A stretch of DNA of 43,210 nucleotides from Colwellia sp. (lineage in GTDB: Bacteria > Pseudomonadota > Gammaproteobacteria > Enterobacterales > Alteromonadaceae): the NCBI GenBank assembly GCA_022969215.1, contig JALJPA010000012.1, positions 1 through 43,210 of the forward strand, in the 5' to 3' direction. This document shows, in pieces, positions 1 to 7,289 of this stretch. The notes beneath the pieces are model-generated. The model was not told the DNA's origin. It did no database searches and saw only the letters and a program-made list of their open reading frames with translations. A program made the position numbers and the translations under genes. Position 1 is the stretch's first letter, and the number at the start of each line of letters is the position of its first letter.

Positions 1-1085
1 CATTAGCCTTGATATTAAAACGTTTAGGCTTTAGCGCGCAAACAACCTATGCGGTGAGTACTGCTAAAGGTAAAGACAGTAAATTATTAAAAAGGCTTAA
101 TGTCGGTGATAAATTACGTGTTGCCAGCAATGAAGAGCAGCAGTTGGCGGCGCTTGAATATCCGCTTTCTAGAACCGAAACGCTTTTTATTAATTTAGTA
201 GGCGATAGTTACCAATCCTATCGAGAGACTAAGCAAGTAGAAATACGGGAAAGTTTTAGCTATGGCACCATCAACTCGAGCTTTTGGAATGCCGGGGTAA
301 CTGCAGGATTGAATGATAGCCAAATTATTAATTTTGCTAATATTTTTGGTTGGGACATAGATTTTGGTTTAGACATACGTGAAGGCGATAGTTTTCATGT
401 AACTTTCGAGAAAAAATATGTCGAAGGTGAATATATAGGTACTGGCAATATTTTAGCGGCTGAAATAACCAACCAAGGCGAAGTATTCCAAGCGATTCGT
501 TTTTCTGATGATGAGTATTACAGCCCTGATGGTAGAAGCATGCGTAAAGCCTTTCTACGTGCTCCCGTTAACTTTAAATACATCAGCTCTAGCTTTAAGC
601 GAAATCGCCGTCACCCGGTAACAAAACGTGTGCAATCGCATAATGGTATAGATTACGCGGCAAAAAGAGGCACACCAGTAGTAGCCGCGGGTAATGGTAA
701 GGTAACTCAAGCTGGATATAGTAAGTACAATGGTTATTATGTATTTATTCAACATGGTAATGGCATAGTAACTAAGTACTTACACTTCTATAAGCGACCA
801 TCAGTAAAAAAAGGTCAACGTGTTAAGCAAAACCAAACTATTGGTTATGTCGGAGCTACTGGTTTAGCCGCAGGGCCTCATCTACATTATGAATTTTTAC
901 TCCATGGCGTACATCGCAATCCACGCACGGTTAAGTTACCTGATGCTAGACCTATTGCGAAGAAATACAAAGCTAAGTTCACCTTATTAGCGAGTGAGCG
1001 ACTAGCAGCATTATCGGGTGCTAAGAATGCTTTACTTTCAACACAGCCTTCAACCCAAGCCAGTGAACTAGCGACTAATGACTAG
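1..1085 (+). CDS. M23 family murein DD-endopeptidase, 5' end outside window
   Basis: Zinc metallopeptidase that would cleave peptidoglycan cross-links in the periplasm, resembling E. coli MepM (YebA). The frame is open to the window edge (codons from position 3), so the TTG at 9 is not a credible start and the N-terminal signal/anchor is missing. Counting from that TTG, residues 1-70 look like the OapA/LysM-type region that precedes the catalytic part in MepM. The M23 domain covers about residues 205-305, with HNGID giving zinc ligands H211 and D215, and the HLH motif at 291-293. The stop codon overlaps the start of anmK by 8 bases, suggesting translational coupling; the pairing of this peptidase with anmK is familiar in gammaproteobacteria and fits murein turnover and recycling. 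Family assignment is secure; exact orthology to mepM is inferred. Confidence 0.93.
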   Translation, partial: LALILKRLGFSAQTTYAVSTAKGKDSKLLKRLNVGDKLRVASNEEQQLAALEYPLSRTETLFINLVGDSYQSYRETKQVEIRESFSYGTINSSFWNAGVTAGLNDSQIINFANIFGWDIDFGLDIREGDSFHVTFEKKYVEGEYIGTGNILAAEITNQGEVFQAIRFSDDEYYSPDGRSMRKAFLRAPVNFKYISSSFKRNRRHPVTKRVQSHNGIDYAAKRGTPVVAAGNGKVTQAGYSKYNGYYVFIQHGNGIVTKYLHFYKRPSVKKGQRVKQNQTIGYVGATGLAAGPHLHYEFLLHGVHRNPRTVKLPDARPIAKKYKAKFTLLASERLAALSGAKNALLSTQPSTQASELATND

Positions 1086-2274
1086 CAAAGAAAGTACTGC
1101 ACAAGGGAAATACTATATTGGCTTAATGTCAGGCACCAGTGCTGATGGAATCGATTTAGCGCTAGTGGACTTTAATGATCCTCAGCAACCAGCTCGATTA
1201 GTTGCCAGTTTTTATCAAGATTATAACTCTGCGCTTAGCGAAAAAATCAGCTCACTTTATCAGCCAGGCAGTAATGAAGTAGATCGCGCCTTTCATCTCG
1301 ATGTCGAGCTAGCGCATTTATTTGCTAAAGCAATTATCGCGCTACTTACTCAAGAAAAGCTCAGCGCTAGCGATATTATTGCTATTGGTAGCCATGGGCA
1401 AACTATTCGTCATCGCCCTACAGGTGATAACCCCTTTACTTTACAAATAGGTTGTTGCCAAACTTTAGCAACGTTAACGGGAATTCGTGTCGTTGGTCAA
1501 TTTCGCCGTAAAGATATGGCGTTAGGTGGTCAAGGTGCGCCCTTAGTACCTATTTTTCATCAACAGTTATTTGCTGAATCTATGGAGGCGAATTTTGTTG
1601 TCAACATAGGTGGCATTGCCAATATTACTTTTTTGCCCGCGCAAGGTTCAAGTAAAGCCGTCTTAGGCTTTGATACCGGTCCCGGCAATGCGTTATTGGA
1701 TGATTGGTTTACTAAACATCATCAAGGCAGTGATAATAAGTTTGATAACGGAGGCGCTTGGGCGGCAACGGGACAAGTTAACCAAGTGCTGCTGACACAG
1801 TTGCTGCAAGATGAGTACATTAAAGCTGCCGCGCCCAAAAGTACCGGACGAGAATACTTCAACCTTGACTGGCTTGAGCAGCAATTAACGGCTTTTACAG
1901 AAAATACAAACTCACAAGTTTGTTCTGCAGTTCCTAACGCCGTCGATATTCAAGCAACGTTATTGGTTTTTACGGCGAAAAGTATTAGTGCGGAAATTAT
2001 GGCATTGTCTCAGCAAGGTAATGTCTATTTATGTGGCGGCGGTGTGCACAATAAAGCCTTGGTTGATGCGCTAAAGCGCAGTTTTCATGACTCTGACGCA
2101 GCTTTGTTTTTTGAAATAGATACTATGCAAGCCTTGAAAATAGATGGCGATATTCTTGAAGCCATGGCTTTTTCTTGGCTTGCTTATGCTTTTGATCATC
2201 AACTGAACAGTAATATGCCGGCGGTAACAGGTGCAAGCGCTACATGTACTTTAGGTAATGAATTCTTACCTTAA
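1078..2274 (+). CDS. anmK: Anhydro-N-acetylmuramic acid kinase
   Basis: Cytoplasmic kinase that opens the 1,6-anhydro ring of anhydro-MurNAc and phosphorylates it to MurNAc-6-phosphate in cell-wall recycling. The 398 residues are full family length. Visible motifs: GLMSGTSADGID near the N-terminus (nucleotide-binding loop), GSHGQTIRHRP at about 103-113, NIGGIANITFL at about 177-187 and FDTGPGNALLDDW at about 200-212, all typical of AnmK. The ATG lies inside the last codons of the upstream M23 gene (8-base overlap), so the two are probably translated together. A short hairpin follows at 2292-2316. No anomalies seen. Confidence 0.97.
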   Translation: MTSKESTAQGKYYIGLMSGTSADGIDLALVDFNDPQQPARLVASFYQDYNSALSEKISSLYQPGSNEVDRAFHLDVELAHLFAKAIIALLTQEKLSASDIIAIGSHGQTIRHRPTGDNPFTLQIGCCQTLATLTGIRVVGQFRRKDMALGGQGAPLVPIFHQQLFAESMEANFVVNIGGIANITFLPAQGSSKAVLGFDTGPGNALLDDWFTKHHQGSDNKFDNGGAWAATGQVNQVLLTQLLQDEYIKAAAPKSTGREYFNLDWLEQQLTAFTENTNSQVCSAVPNAVDIQATLLVFTAKSISAEIMALSQQGNVYLCGGGVHNKALVDALKRSFHDSDAALFFEIDTMQALKIDGDILEAMAFSWLAYAFDHQLNSNMPAVTGASATCTLGNEFLP

Positions 2275-2291
2275 CCTATACCTTACCTGTC

Positions 2292-2325
2292 ATTCCCTAG
2301 GTATATTGTCGGGAATCTATTTTCT
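2292..2325 (+). terminator. Weak hairpin after anmK
   Basis: ATTCCC (2292-2297) pairs with GGGAAT (2311-2316) and is followed by a T-rich stretch (CTATTTTCTTT). The stem is only 6 bp, so this is a weak candidate terminator for the M23-anmK unit. Confidence 0.4.
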
Positions 2326-2549
2326 TTAACTACTAGTCTTCTATTACTCAGCTTTTTACCTTAAAGTTTTTCATGCTTTAGAGTCAGTTGGCTTAATTGA
2401 CAATCTTCCTCGCTAACGGTGCAAATAATCTACTAGCATTTCATCACTTCATCACTATACTTAAAGGTTAAGTGTACAAAAAATGAACTGGTTGGTGATG
2501 GTGAACTCTAACTCAACACACCTTGGTAAGCTAGCGTCGAGGAGGGCTT

Positions 2550-2741
2550 ATGGAATTTAAAGACATTCATATTGGTATGAAATGTGGCAGTAAAAAAGGC
2601 AGTGGTACCGTTACTTGGGTTGATGGCTCAACACATACCATTTATATGGTTGATTGTAATAATAATAATAATTTTGAAGTCAACATCAGCGATATTATTG
2701 AAGATCCACAAGCACACAATAAAAAAGATGATTACTACTAA
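2550..2741 (+). CDS. Small conserved-looking protein of unknown function, 63 aa
   Basis: A short acidic soluble protein with no signal peptide or membrane segment. The start is well supported: GAGGAGGG at 2539-2546 lies a few bases before the ATG. The sequence alternates short beta-prone segments (KCGSKKGSGTVTWVDGS, HTIYMVDC, FEVNISDI) with glycine and asparagine turns, which suggests a small beta-barrel of the SH3/KOW type; this is inference from pattern only. Residues 37-41 are five asparagines encoded by five AAT triplets (see the repeat entry). The gene stands alone between anmK and the antiporter, with its own strong terminator. I do not recognise a named family and assign no function. 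The ribosome binding site, codon use in keeping with neighbours and the terminator make it likely to be a real gene. Confidence 0.75.
   Translation: MEFKDIHIGMKCGSKKGSGTVTWVDGSTHTIYMVDCNNNNNFEVNISDIIEDPQAHNKKDDYY
2657..2672 (+). repeat. AAT triplet microsatellite inside the 63-aa gene
   Basis: Five consecutive AAT triplets encode Asn5 within the small protein at 2550-2741. Slippage by whole triplets would change the length of the Asn run without a frameshift. Confidence 0.7.
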
Positions 2742-2777
2742 TTAACTTTAAAGTTAATTCTTCAATTAATAATCACT

Positions 2778-2811
2778 AAACCCGATAAGTTTACACTTTA
2801 TCGGGTTTTTA
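2778..2811 (+). terminator. Rho-independent terminator after the 63-aa gene
   Basis: AAACCCGATAA (2778-2788) pairs with TTATCGGGTTT, which runs into a T tract at 2806-2811. An 11-bp stem with a short loop and a U-run is a textbook intrinsic terminator. Confidence 0.9.
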
Positions 2812-2833
2812 TTATTACCCTCTAAAATATATT

Positions 2834-2918
2834 GAATGACTATACATAAATAAATTCTATTTGTTCTCAAACCGCTGACAAGCTCTGAGTTGTAACAAAC
2901 TTACTTGATTTGGTATTA
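2834..2918. repeat. Partial copy (D) of the TATACCAATTCC-family palindromic repeat
   Basis: This stretch matches the right-hand part of the full element at 22755-23022: GACTATA, then CTATTT, then TTCTCAAACCGCTG, then CAAGCTCTGAGT, ending in TTGGTATTA. The left half with TATACCAATTCC is absent, so it is a truncated copy. It lies directly upstream of the candidate promoter for the NhaC-type gene. Confidence 0.75.
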
Positions 2919-2923
2919 GCTAT

Positions 2924-2952
2924 TTGACACACTGCTTGCGTTGTTTTTAATT
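2924..2952 (+). promoter_or_regulatory. Candidate sigma-70 promoter for the antiporter gene
   Basis: A perfect -35 hexamer TTGACA (2924-2929) is followed after 17 bases by TTAATT (2947-2952), a weak -10. It sits immediately downstream of repeat copy D and 27 bases before the ATG at 2979. Confidence 0.45.
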
Positions 2953-2978
2953 CTCAAAACTCAGGTATAAGGTTTTTT

Positions 2979-4478
2979 ATGGAATGGTTGTCTGTGCTGC
3001 CTCCTTTGGTGGCAATTATTATTGTTATTTGGAAAAAAGAAGTCATTCTTGCCTTATTGGCTGCCGTGTTCACCGCAGAGTTGTTATTAGCCTCCCAAAA
3101 CCATAGCAATGCAATATTTCATGCTTTCATTGGCTTTATTGAACGTATCATTAGTGTCGTTAGCTCAGGGGGTAATGCCCGTATTTTGATTTTTAGCTTA
3201 CTTATTGGTGCTTTATTAGCTTATATTCGAGACTCAGGTGGTGTTACCGCTACTGTGGAGAAGTTAGTCAGTAAAGGTATTGCTAAGAGTAAAAGGCAAG
3301 TGGGCGCTTTAACCATGTTCACTGGCATGGTAATTTTTATTGAATCCAACCTGAGTGTACTAACCGCAGGTATTTTATCGCGCGACTTATTTGATAAATT
3401 TAAAATGAGCCGAGCGCGTTTAGCCTATATTATTGATAGTACTAGTGCTCCGGTATGTATTTTAGTACTGCTTAACGGCTGGGGTGCCTATGTGCTTGCG
3501 CTATTGAATAACTATGATTTAGGGGAATCGTCAGTTTCTATTTTATGGGGCTCAGTTGCTTTTAATTTCTATGCCATTATCGCTTTGCTTATGGTGGTTT
3601 ATACGGTTGTCACCGATAGAGTACATGGTCCGCTTAAAGCGTCAGAATTAGCACTTACCGCAGACAATTCATCTAGCCCGCAAGTAGTAGAGCAAACAAC
3701 CCAGCAAGAGCAAACAATAGCATCACCAGCAACAGTTAGCCAAACAAGCGCTAACCGAGAAAGGGTTATTCAGGGAACTCTAACAAAAGATATTTTAGCA
3801 GAAAGCATGGTACCAGCTACTAAGGCACGCTTTATGTTGGTGCCATTAATGAGCATGATCTTGGGTATGTTCTTCTTTATGTATTGGAGTGGTAATGGTG
3901 ATATCACCCAAGGTAGCGGCAGTAAATCCGTACTTTATGCTACTTGTTTAGCGCTGGCAGTCAGTTACTTTTTATTGCGTTTTTATAAACGTTTTGAACA
4001 TAAAGAGCTCGTTGATATAGGTTTTAAAGGCATAGCAGAACTATTGCCATTAGTGACCATAGTACTGATGTCTTTAACTCTTGGCGCAAGCTTAAAAGAG
4101 CTAGGAACTGGTTTCTTTATTGCCGGTATAGTTGGTGAACACTTACCTTTAGTTTTAGTGGTACCAATGTTGTTTTTAGCCGGCGCGGTTATTTCATTTA
4201 GTACCGGTACCTCTTGGGGGACTTTTGCTATATTAATCCCTATTGGTGTACCACTTATTCAAGCACTCGGTTTACCACCATCATTGGTTATTGCTGCTAT
4301 TTTAGGTGGTGGCATCTTTGGTGATCATTGTTCGCCCATTTCTGATACTACGGCTGTTTCGGCTATCGCTTCAGGCTGTGACTTACTTGAACACGTTAAA
4401 ACTCAAATGCCTTACGCACTATTTGGTGGTGCGGTAACTTTAGTGGCTTATATCATTGCCAGCATTGTTATGATTTAG
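2979..4478 (+). CDS. NhaC-family Na+/H+ antiporter
   Basis: Inner-membrane transporter of the NhaC family, expected to exchange sodium and protons, though some relatives exchange organic substrates. The 499 residues contain many hydrophobic segments; the conserved family blocks MFTGMVIFIESNLSVLTAG (about 113-131) and SFSTGTSWGTFAILIPIG with GGGIFGDHCSPISDTT (about 406-460) are clear. A hydrophilic loop rich in S, T and Q at about residues 225-265 is probably cytoplasmic and lineage-specific. AAGG at 2969-2972 sets the ATG. The gene is monocistronic: a repeat element begins directly after its stop codon. The substrate cannot be settled from sequence. Confidence 0.9.
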   Translation: MEWLSVLPPLVAIIIVIWKKEVILALLAAVFTAELLLASQNHSNAIFHAFIGFIERIISVVSSGGNARILIFSLLIGALLAYIRDSGGVTATVEKLVSKGIAKSKRQVGALTMFTGMVIFIESNLSVLTAGILSRDLFDKFKMSRARLAYIIDSTSAPVCILVLLNGWGAYVLALLNNYDLGESSVSILWGSVAFNFYAIIALLMVVYTVVTDRVHGPLKASELALTADNSSSPQVVEQTTQQEQTIASPATVSQTSANRERVIQGTLTKDILAESMVPATKARFMLVPLMSMILGMFFFMYWSGNGDITQGSGSKSVLYATCLALAVSYFLLRFYKRFEHKELVDIGFKGIAELLPLVTIVLMSLTLGASLKELGTGFFIAGIVGEHLPLVLVVPMLFLAGAVISFSTGTSWGTFAILIPIGVPLIQALGLPPSLVIAAILGGGIFGDHCSPISDTTAVSAIASGCDLLEHVKTQMPYALFGGAVTLVAYIIASIVMI

Positions 4479-4664
4479 CTGAATCCTTTGAACAGCGTTT
4501 GTTGGGAATTTATACGGCGTTATCGCCTTTTTATGTGACGCTACATGGATGTAGCCTAATAGACAATGTAGGAGCATATTGTCCTGAATAACCACATTAC
4601 AAAGGCTCTGCCTTGTATACATGCCCAACAATTCGCTGTAAAAAACTACCTCGAAAGATCAACA
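4479..4664 (-). repeat. Palindromic interspersed repeat, copy B
   Basis: Read on the minus strand, this element starts with TGTTGATCTTTCGAG and carries AAGGCAGAGC and CGATAACGCCGTATAAATT, in the same order as copy A at 17412-17568. Its centre holds two hairpins on the plus strand, GCTACAT/ATGTAGC (4540-4555) and GACAAT/ATTGTC (4562-4583). The element begins at the base after the nhaC-family stop codon. Imperfect terminal inverted repeats and small size suggest a MITE or REP-like unit. Confidence 0.8.
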
Positions 4665-4727
4665 GCCCCTAGCATTAATTAAGAATAAAAAACCTTATCT
4701 ACTTTTAATTCGTTTCATCTTATTTCT

Positions 4728-4741
4728 TTGATCTAGATCAA
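4728..4741. promoter_or_regulatory. Perfect FNR-type palindrome
   Basis: TTGATCTAGATCAA matches the FNR consensus TTGAT-N4-ATCAA exactly. A perfect -10-like TATAAT lies at 4753-4758, and a second possible -10 (TAAAAT) at 4772-4777. With the first, the site would centre near -30 and overlap the -35 region (repression); with the second near -49. It is 84 bases before the ATG of the 41-residue protein, the only plausible downstream target on that strand. Confidence 0.8.
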
Positions 4742-4824
4742 GTTTTTCTGTCTATAATTAACAATATCGGATAAAATGCGCGCCTTATTTTTAGTTGATG
4801 ACTTGTTGTACAGGATACTAGACC

Positions 4825-4950
4825 ATGACACACCACGAAGAAGACTTTAAAGATACTACCTCAGCCGTAAATATAGTAATGATTATTGTGGCGATGGTTG
4901 CTATGCCATTACTACCAATGCTTATGGGCTGGTTTACTATGTTGCGTTAA
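4825..4950 (+). CDS. 41-residue single-pass membrane protein, unknown function
   Basis: The short reading frame begins with ATG at 4825, nine bases after AGGA (4812-4815), and ends with TAA at 4948-4950. Residues 1-13 are polar and acidic with a His-His pair (MTHHEEDFKD); residues 14-40 are strongly hydrophobic and unusually rich in methionine (seven Met in this segment, plus a PLLPMLMGW stretch), followed by a terminal Arg. This is a likely single transmembrane helix with a cytoplasmic or periplasmic acidic head. A perfect FNR palindrome upstream and a hairpin after the stop make a self-contained transcription unit. It resembles in general form the small accessory subunits of respiratory oxidases, but I do not recognise it as CydX, CcoQ or CcoM and assign no function. 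Confidence 0.65.
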   Translation: MTHHEEDFKDTTSAVNIVMIIVAMVAMPLLPMLMGWFTMLR

Positions 4951-4963
4951 GCAACAATCAGTT

Positions 4964-4996
4964 TTACTGTAGGGGCGCATTAGCTCCTTGCAGTAA
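4964..4996 (+). terminator. Hairpin after the 41-residue gene
   Basis: TTACTG (4964-4969) pairs with CAGTAA (4991-4996), and internal AGG/CCT and GC/GC pairs extend the stem. No strong T-run follows, so it may terminate only weakly or stabilise the short mRNA 3' end. Confidence 0.5.
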
Positions 4997-5259
4997 TGAT
5001 GATTAACTTCACTAAATCCCCTTTTATTACGCCATTATCTCTAAAGTTATCCGGTATTTTTATCCCAATAAAATGCTTCGCGATAAAACAAATAGCAACA
5101 AGATATATCCCAATAGCATAGTTAACTTGTAGCTAACCTGCATTTAAGCTTTTTTAGCCACTAATTCATCGTTAATCTCTAATCCATGACGCAATTTTTT
5201 GTTAAAGTGTCATCAAATTTCTGTCTTTCAAACTTAAACCAAAACTGAAGGTAAATTTA

Positions 5260-5877
5260 ATGCCTGATTTAGCAGTGCTTGCGGTCTTTATTCCAACATT
5301 CTTTTTTGTCTCAATAACGCCCGGTATGTGCATGACATTAGCCATGACGCTAGGTATGAGTATTGGTGTACGTCGTACCATGTGGATGATGATTGGTGAA
5401 CTCATTGGTGTGGCTATTGTTGCTATAGCTGCCGTACTTGGCGTTGCCAGTATTATGCTTAATTATCCTGATGTATTTGAAGTATTGAAGTGGCTTGGTG
5501 GGGGGTATTTAGCCTATATCGGAATTAATATGTGGCGGGCCAAAGGTAAAATGTCGGTGGGCGAAAATGAACTAAGCGATGTCAGTCGCCAGTCGTTATT
5601 CTCACAAGGTTTAGTTACTGCCATTGCCAACCCAAAAGGCTGGGCATTTATGATCTCTCTATTGCCACCTTTCATTAGTGTTGAACGTGATGTAGCACCG
5701 CAACTTATGGTGTTATTAGGCGTTATCATGATTACAGAGTTTACTAGCATGATGGCCTATGCCACTGGTGGGAAAAGCTTGCGCATATTCTTAAGTAGTG
5801 GTGACAACATTAAATGGATGAATCGCATCGCTGGTAGTTTAATGATTGGCGTCGGTATTTGGTTAGCACTTAGCTAG
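5260..5877 (+). CDS. LysE/RhtB-family amino-acid exporter
   Basis: Inner-membrane efflux protein of the LysE family, which exports amino acids such as threonine, homoserine or leucine; the substrate is unknown here. The 205 residues match the usual length, with about six hydrophobic segments and the typical N-terminal block SITPGMCMTLAMTLGMSIGVRR (about 19-40), the central IANPKGWAFMISLLPPF (about 122-138) and a C-terminal hydrophobic helix. AAGG at 5249-5252 supports the ATG. The gene is followed 68 bases later by oxyR, separated by a strong hairpin that may terminate this transcript. A role in peroxide defence is not implied by position alone. Confidence 0.92.
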   Translation: MPDLAVLAVFIPTFFFVSITPGMCMTLAMTLGMSIGVRRTMWMMIGELIGVAIVAIAAVLGVASIMLNYPDVFEVLKWLGGGYLAYIGINMWRAKGKMSVGENELSDVSRQSLFSQGLVTAIANPKGWAFMISLLPPFISVERDVAPQLMVLLGVIMITEFTSMMAYATGGKSLRIFLSSGDNIKWMNRIAGSLMIGVGIWLALS

Positions 5878-5903
5878 CTTTCATTGAATGAAGCTATTAC
5901 CAT

Positions 5904-5941
5904 AGCCTATCACTACGTTTTTTTATTAATTGATAGGCTTT
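5904..5941 (+). terminator. Nine-bp hairpin between the LysE-family gene and oxyR
   Basis: AGCCTATCA (5904-5912) pairs perfectly with TGATAGGCT (5931-5939), followed by TT. It can end the LysE-family transcript. The 3' arm also contains the AGG that is the best ribosome binding site for oxyR (ATG 5946), so on a read-through mRNA the hairpin would mask oxyR translation initiation. Confidence 0.6.
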
Positions 5942-5945
5942 AACT

Positions 5946-6845
5946 ATGATTAAGTTACGCGATTTAGAATATTTAACTGCCATAGATGAGCACAAACATT
6001 TTGGTAAAGCGGCGCAAGCGTGTTTTGTCAGTCAGCCGACCTTAAGTGGGCAGTTAATGAAGTTAGAGCAACAATTAGGTTTGCAGTTGGTTGAACGTCA
6101 TCGCCGCAATGTTATGTTAACGCCGGCAGGGGAGCAGCTAGTAAAAGAAGCACGTAAGGTGTTACAGGCTGCCGGTGAATTTGAGTCTTGTGCGAAAGCT
6201 TTACTTGACCCTTTTGCTGGCGATTTACACCTAGGTTTGATCCCGACATTAGCGCCGTATTTATTGCCACATATTATGGCGGACTTAAATACCACCTTGC
6301 CTAATATCAATTTTTTCTTACATGAAAATCAAACTAAGGTGTTATTACAGCAATTAGATGAGGGAAAATTAGATGTGTTAATTTTGCCTTATCTTGCAGA
6401 AATGGAAAAATTTGAATCATACCAATTGTTTGATGAGCCACTCATGTTGGCAACTCCAAAAAATCATCCTTTGGCCACTAAAAAATCACTATCACTGGCT
6501 GACTTACATGGTGAAAAAATTCTTACTTTAGCTGATGGTCATTGTCTTAAAGATCAAGCCATGGGTTATTGCTTTGCGGCAGGCGCTAAAGAAGATAATA
6601 GCTTTCAAGCGACAAGCTTAGAGACATTACGCCATATGGTGGCCAGTGGCATGGGCATCACTTTACTACCCGCGCTGGCAGCGCAAGGTAACTTAGCCAG
6701 TGACACTCTTCACTATGGTAAATTTCAAGCACCTGTGCCGATACGTGGCATCTCTTTGGTTATAAGACCAAACTACTCGCGCATGCAGTGTGTTAGAGCC
6801 ATTGTGGCAAGTGTTCGAAAGTCTCTTAGCGATATAATCACCTAA
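5946..6845 (+). CDS. oxyR: Peroxide-sensing LysR-type regulator OxyR
   Basis: Transcriptional activator of peroxide defence. The 299 residues comprise an N-terminal LysR winged helix-turn-helix (about 1-65, HFGKAAQACFVSQPTLSGQL) and a substrate-binding-like regulatory domain. The diagnostic redox pair is present: GHCLKDQAMGYCF carries C200 and C209, corresponding to C199 and C208 of E. coli OxyR, and the following ATSLETLRHMV block is also typical. This separates it from generic LysR proteins. Its expected target ahpC, with a clear OxyR box, lies 1.3 kb downstream beyond a GC-rich insert. The start ATG at 5946 keeps the usual N-terminus; its ribosome binding site is weak and lies in a hairpin. 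Confidence 0.96.
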   Translation: MIKLRDLEYLTAIDEHKHFGKAAQACFVSQPTLSGQLMKLEQQLGLQLVERHRRNVMLTPAGEQLVKEARKVLQAAGEFESCAKALLDPFAGDLHLGLIPTLAPYLLPHIMADLNTTLPNINFFLHENQTKVLLQQLDEGKLDVLILPYLAEMEKFESYQLFDEPLMLATPKNHPLATKKSLSLADLHGEKILTLADGHCLKDQAMGYCFAAGAKEDNSFQATSLETLRHMVASGMGITLLPALAAQGNLASDTLHYGKFQAPVPIRGISLVIRPNYSRMQCVRAIVASVRKSLSDIIT

Positions 6846-7289
6846 CGGCACCATATATTTACTGAACCTATCCGTGATTTACGGAAATATTGAGGTTGAT
6901 TTCATTGCTAGCGGAATATTTAAAAGGCTACCGTTAAGTTCACTTTGTGCCTTGTGGAAGTTAGAGCCTGCCTCACTAACGTCAGGTCCAAGACTTACTG
7001 CGGTCGTTAGCATCAATGATTCTCTTATGACTTCTGATTAGTCTACCCCTAGCAGGCACGCCTCGGCGGACAGCACCATTTCGGTGCAAAGAAGACCCCT
7101 TCAACCCGGTAACCGCTATACATTACCAGACAGAGGTTGTTTTTTTTGTCATATAAAAAACTAACCGTCTGTAATAAAACAGTTAATTTTTATATGTCAT
7201 AGATGGCACGGCTGTTGCTTTCTATCATTCGACAACAAATAAAAATCAACAATACCCAAACGAGCGACCCAACGCTTCAGGAGCCTAAC
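6846..7289. other. Intergenic region rich in inverted repeats upstream of the CBS gene
   Basis: No convincing gene. Roughly 6940-7130 is less AT-rich than the surrounding genome and contains possible stems: GCCTGC (6966-6971) with GCAGGC (7052-7057), CTAACG (6976-6981) with CGTTAG (7005-7010), and a tight hairpin GCACC/GGTGC near 7072-7086. A T8 run follows at about 7141. Then CATATAAAAA (7150-7159) and TTTTTATATG (7186-7195) form a perfect 10-bp inverted repeat. This could be a structured RNA, an old mobile-element end, or both; I cannot assign a known class. Confidence 0.45.
7150..7195. repeat. Ten-bp inverted repeat upstream of the CBS gene
   Basis: CATATAAAAA and TTTTTATATG are exact complements, separated by 26 bases that also pair partially (AACTAAC-like against AGTTAA-like). 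The 3' arm ends 94 bases before the CBS ATG. Confidence 0.7.

Noticed and set aside
9-11. TTG at position 9 as the start of the M23 gene
   Set aside because: The frame is open upstream to the window edge and the protein lacks its signal or anchor region, so the gene simply begins outside the window.
6966-7057. Possible integron attC site (CTAACG...CGTTAG)
   Set aside because: The core boxes do not fit RYYYAAC/GTTRRRY well, spacing is too short, and there is no integrase or cassette array.
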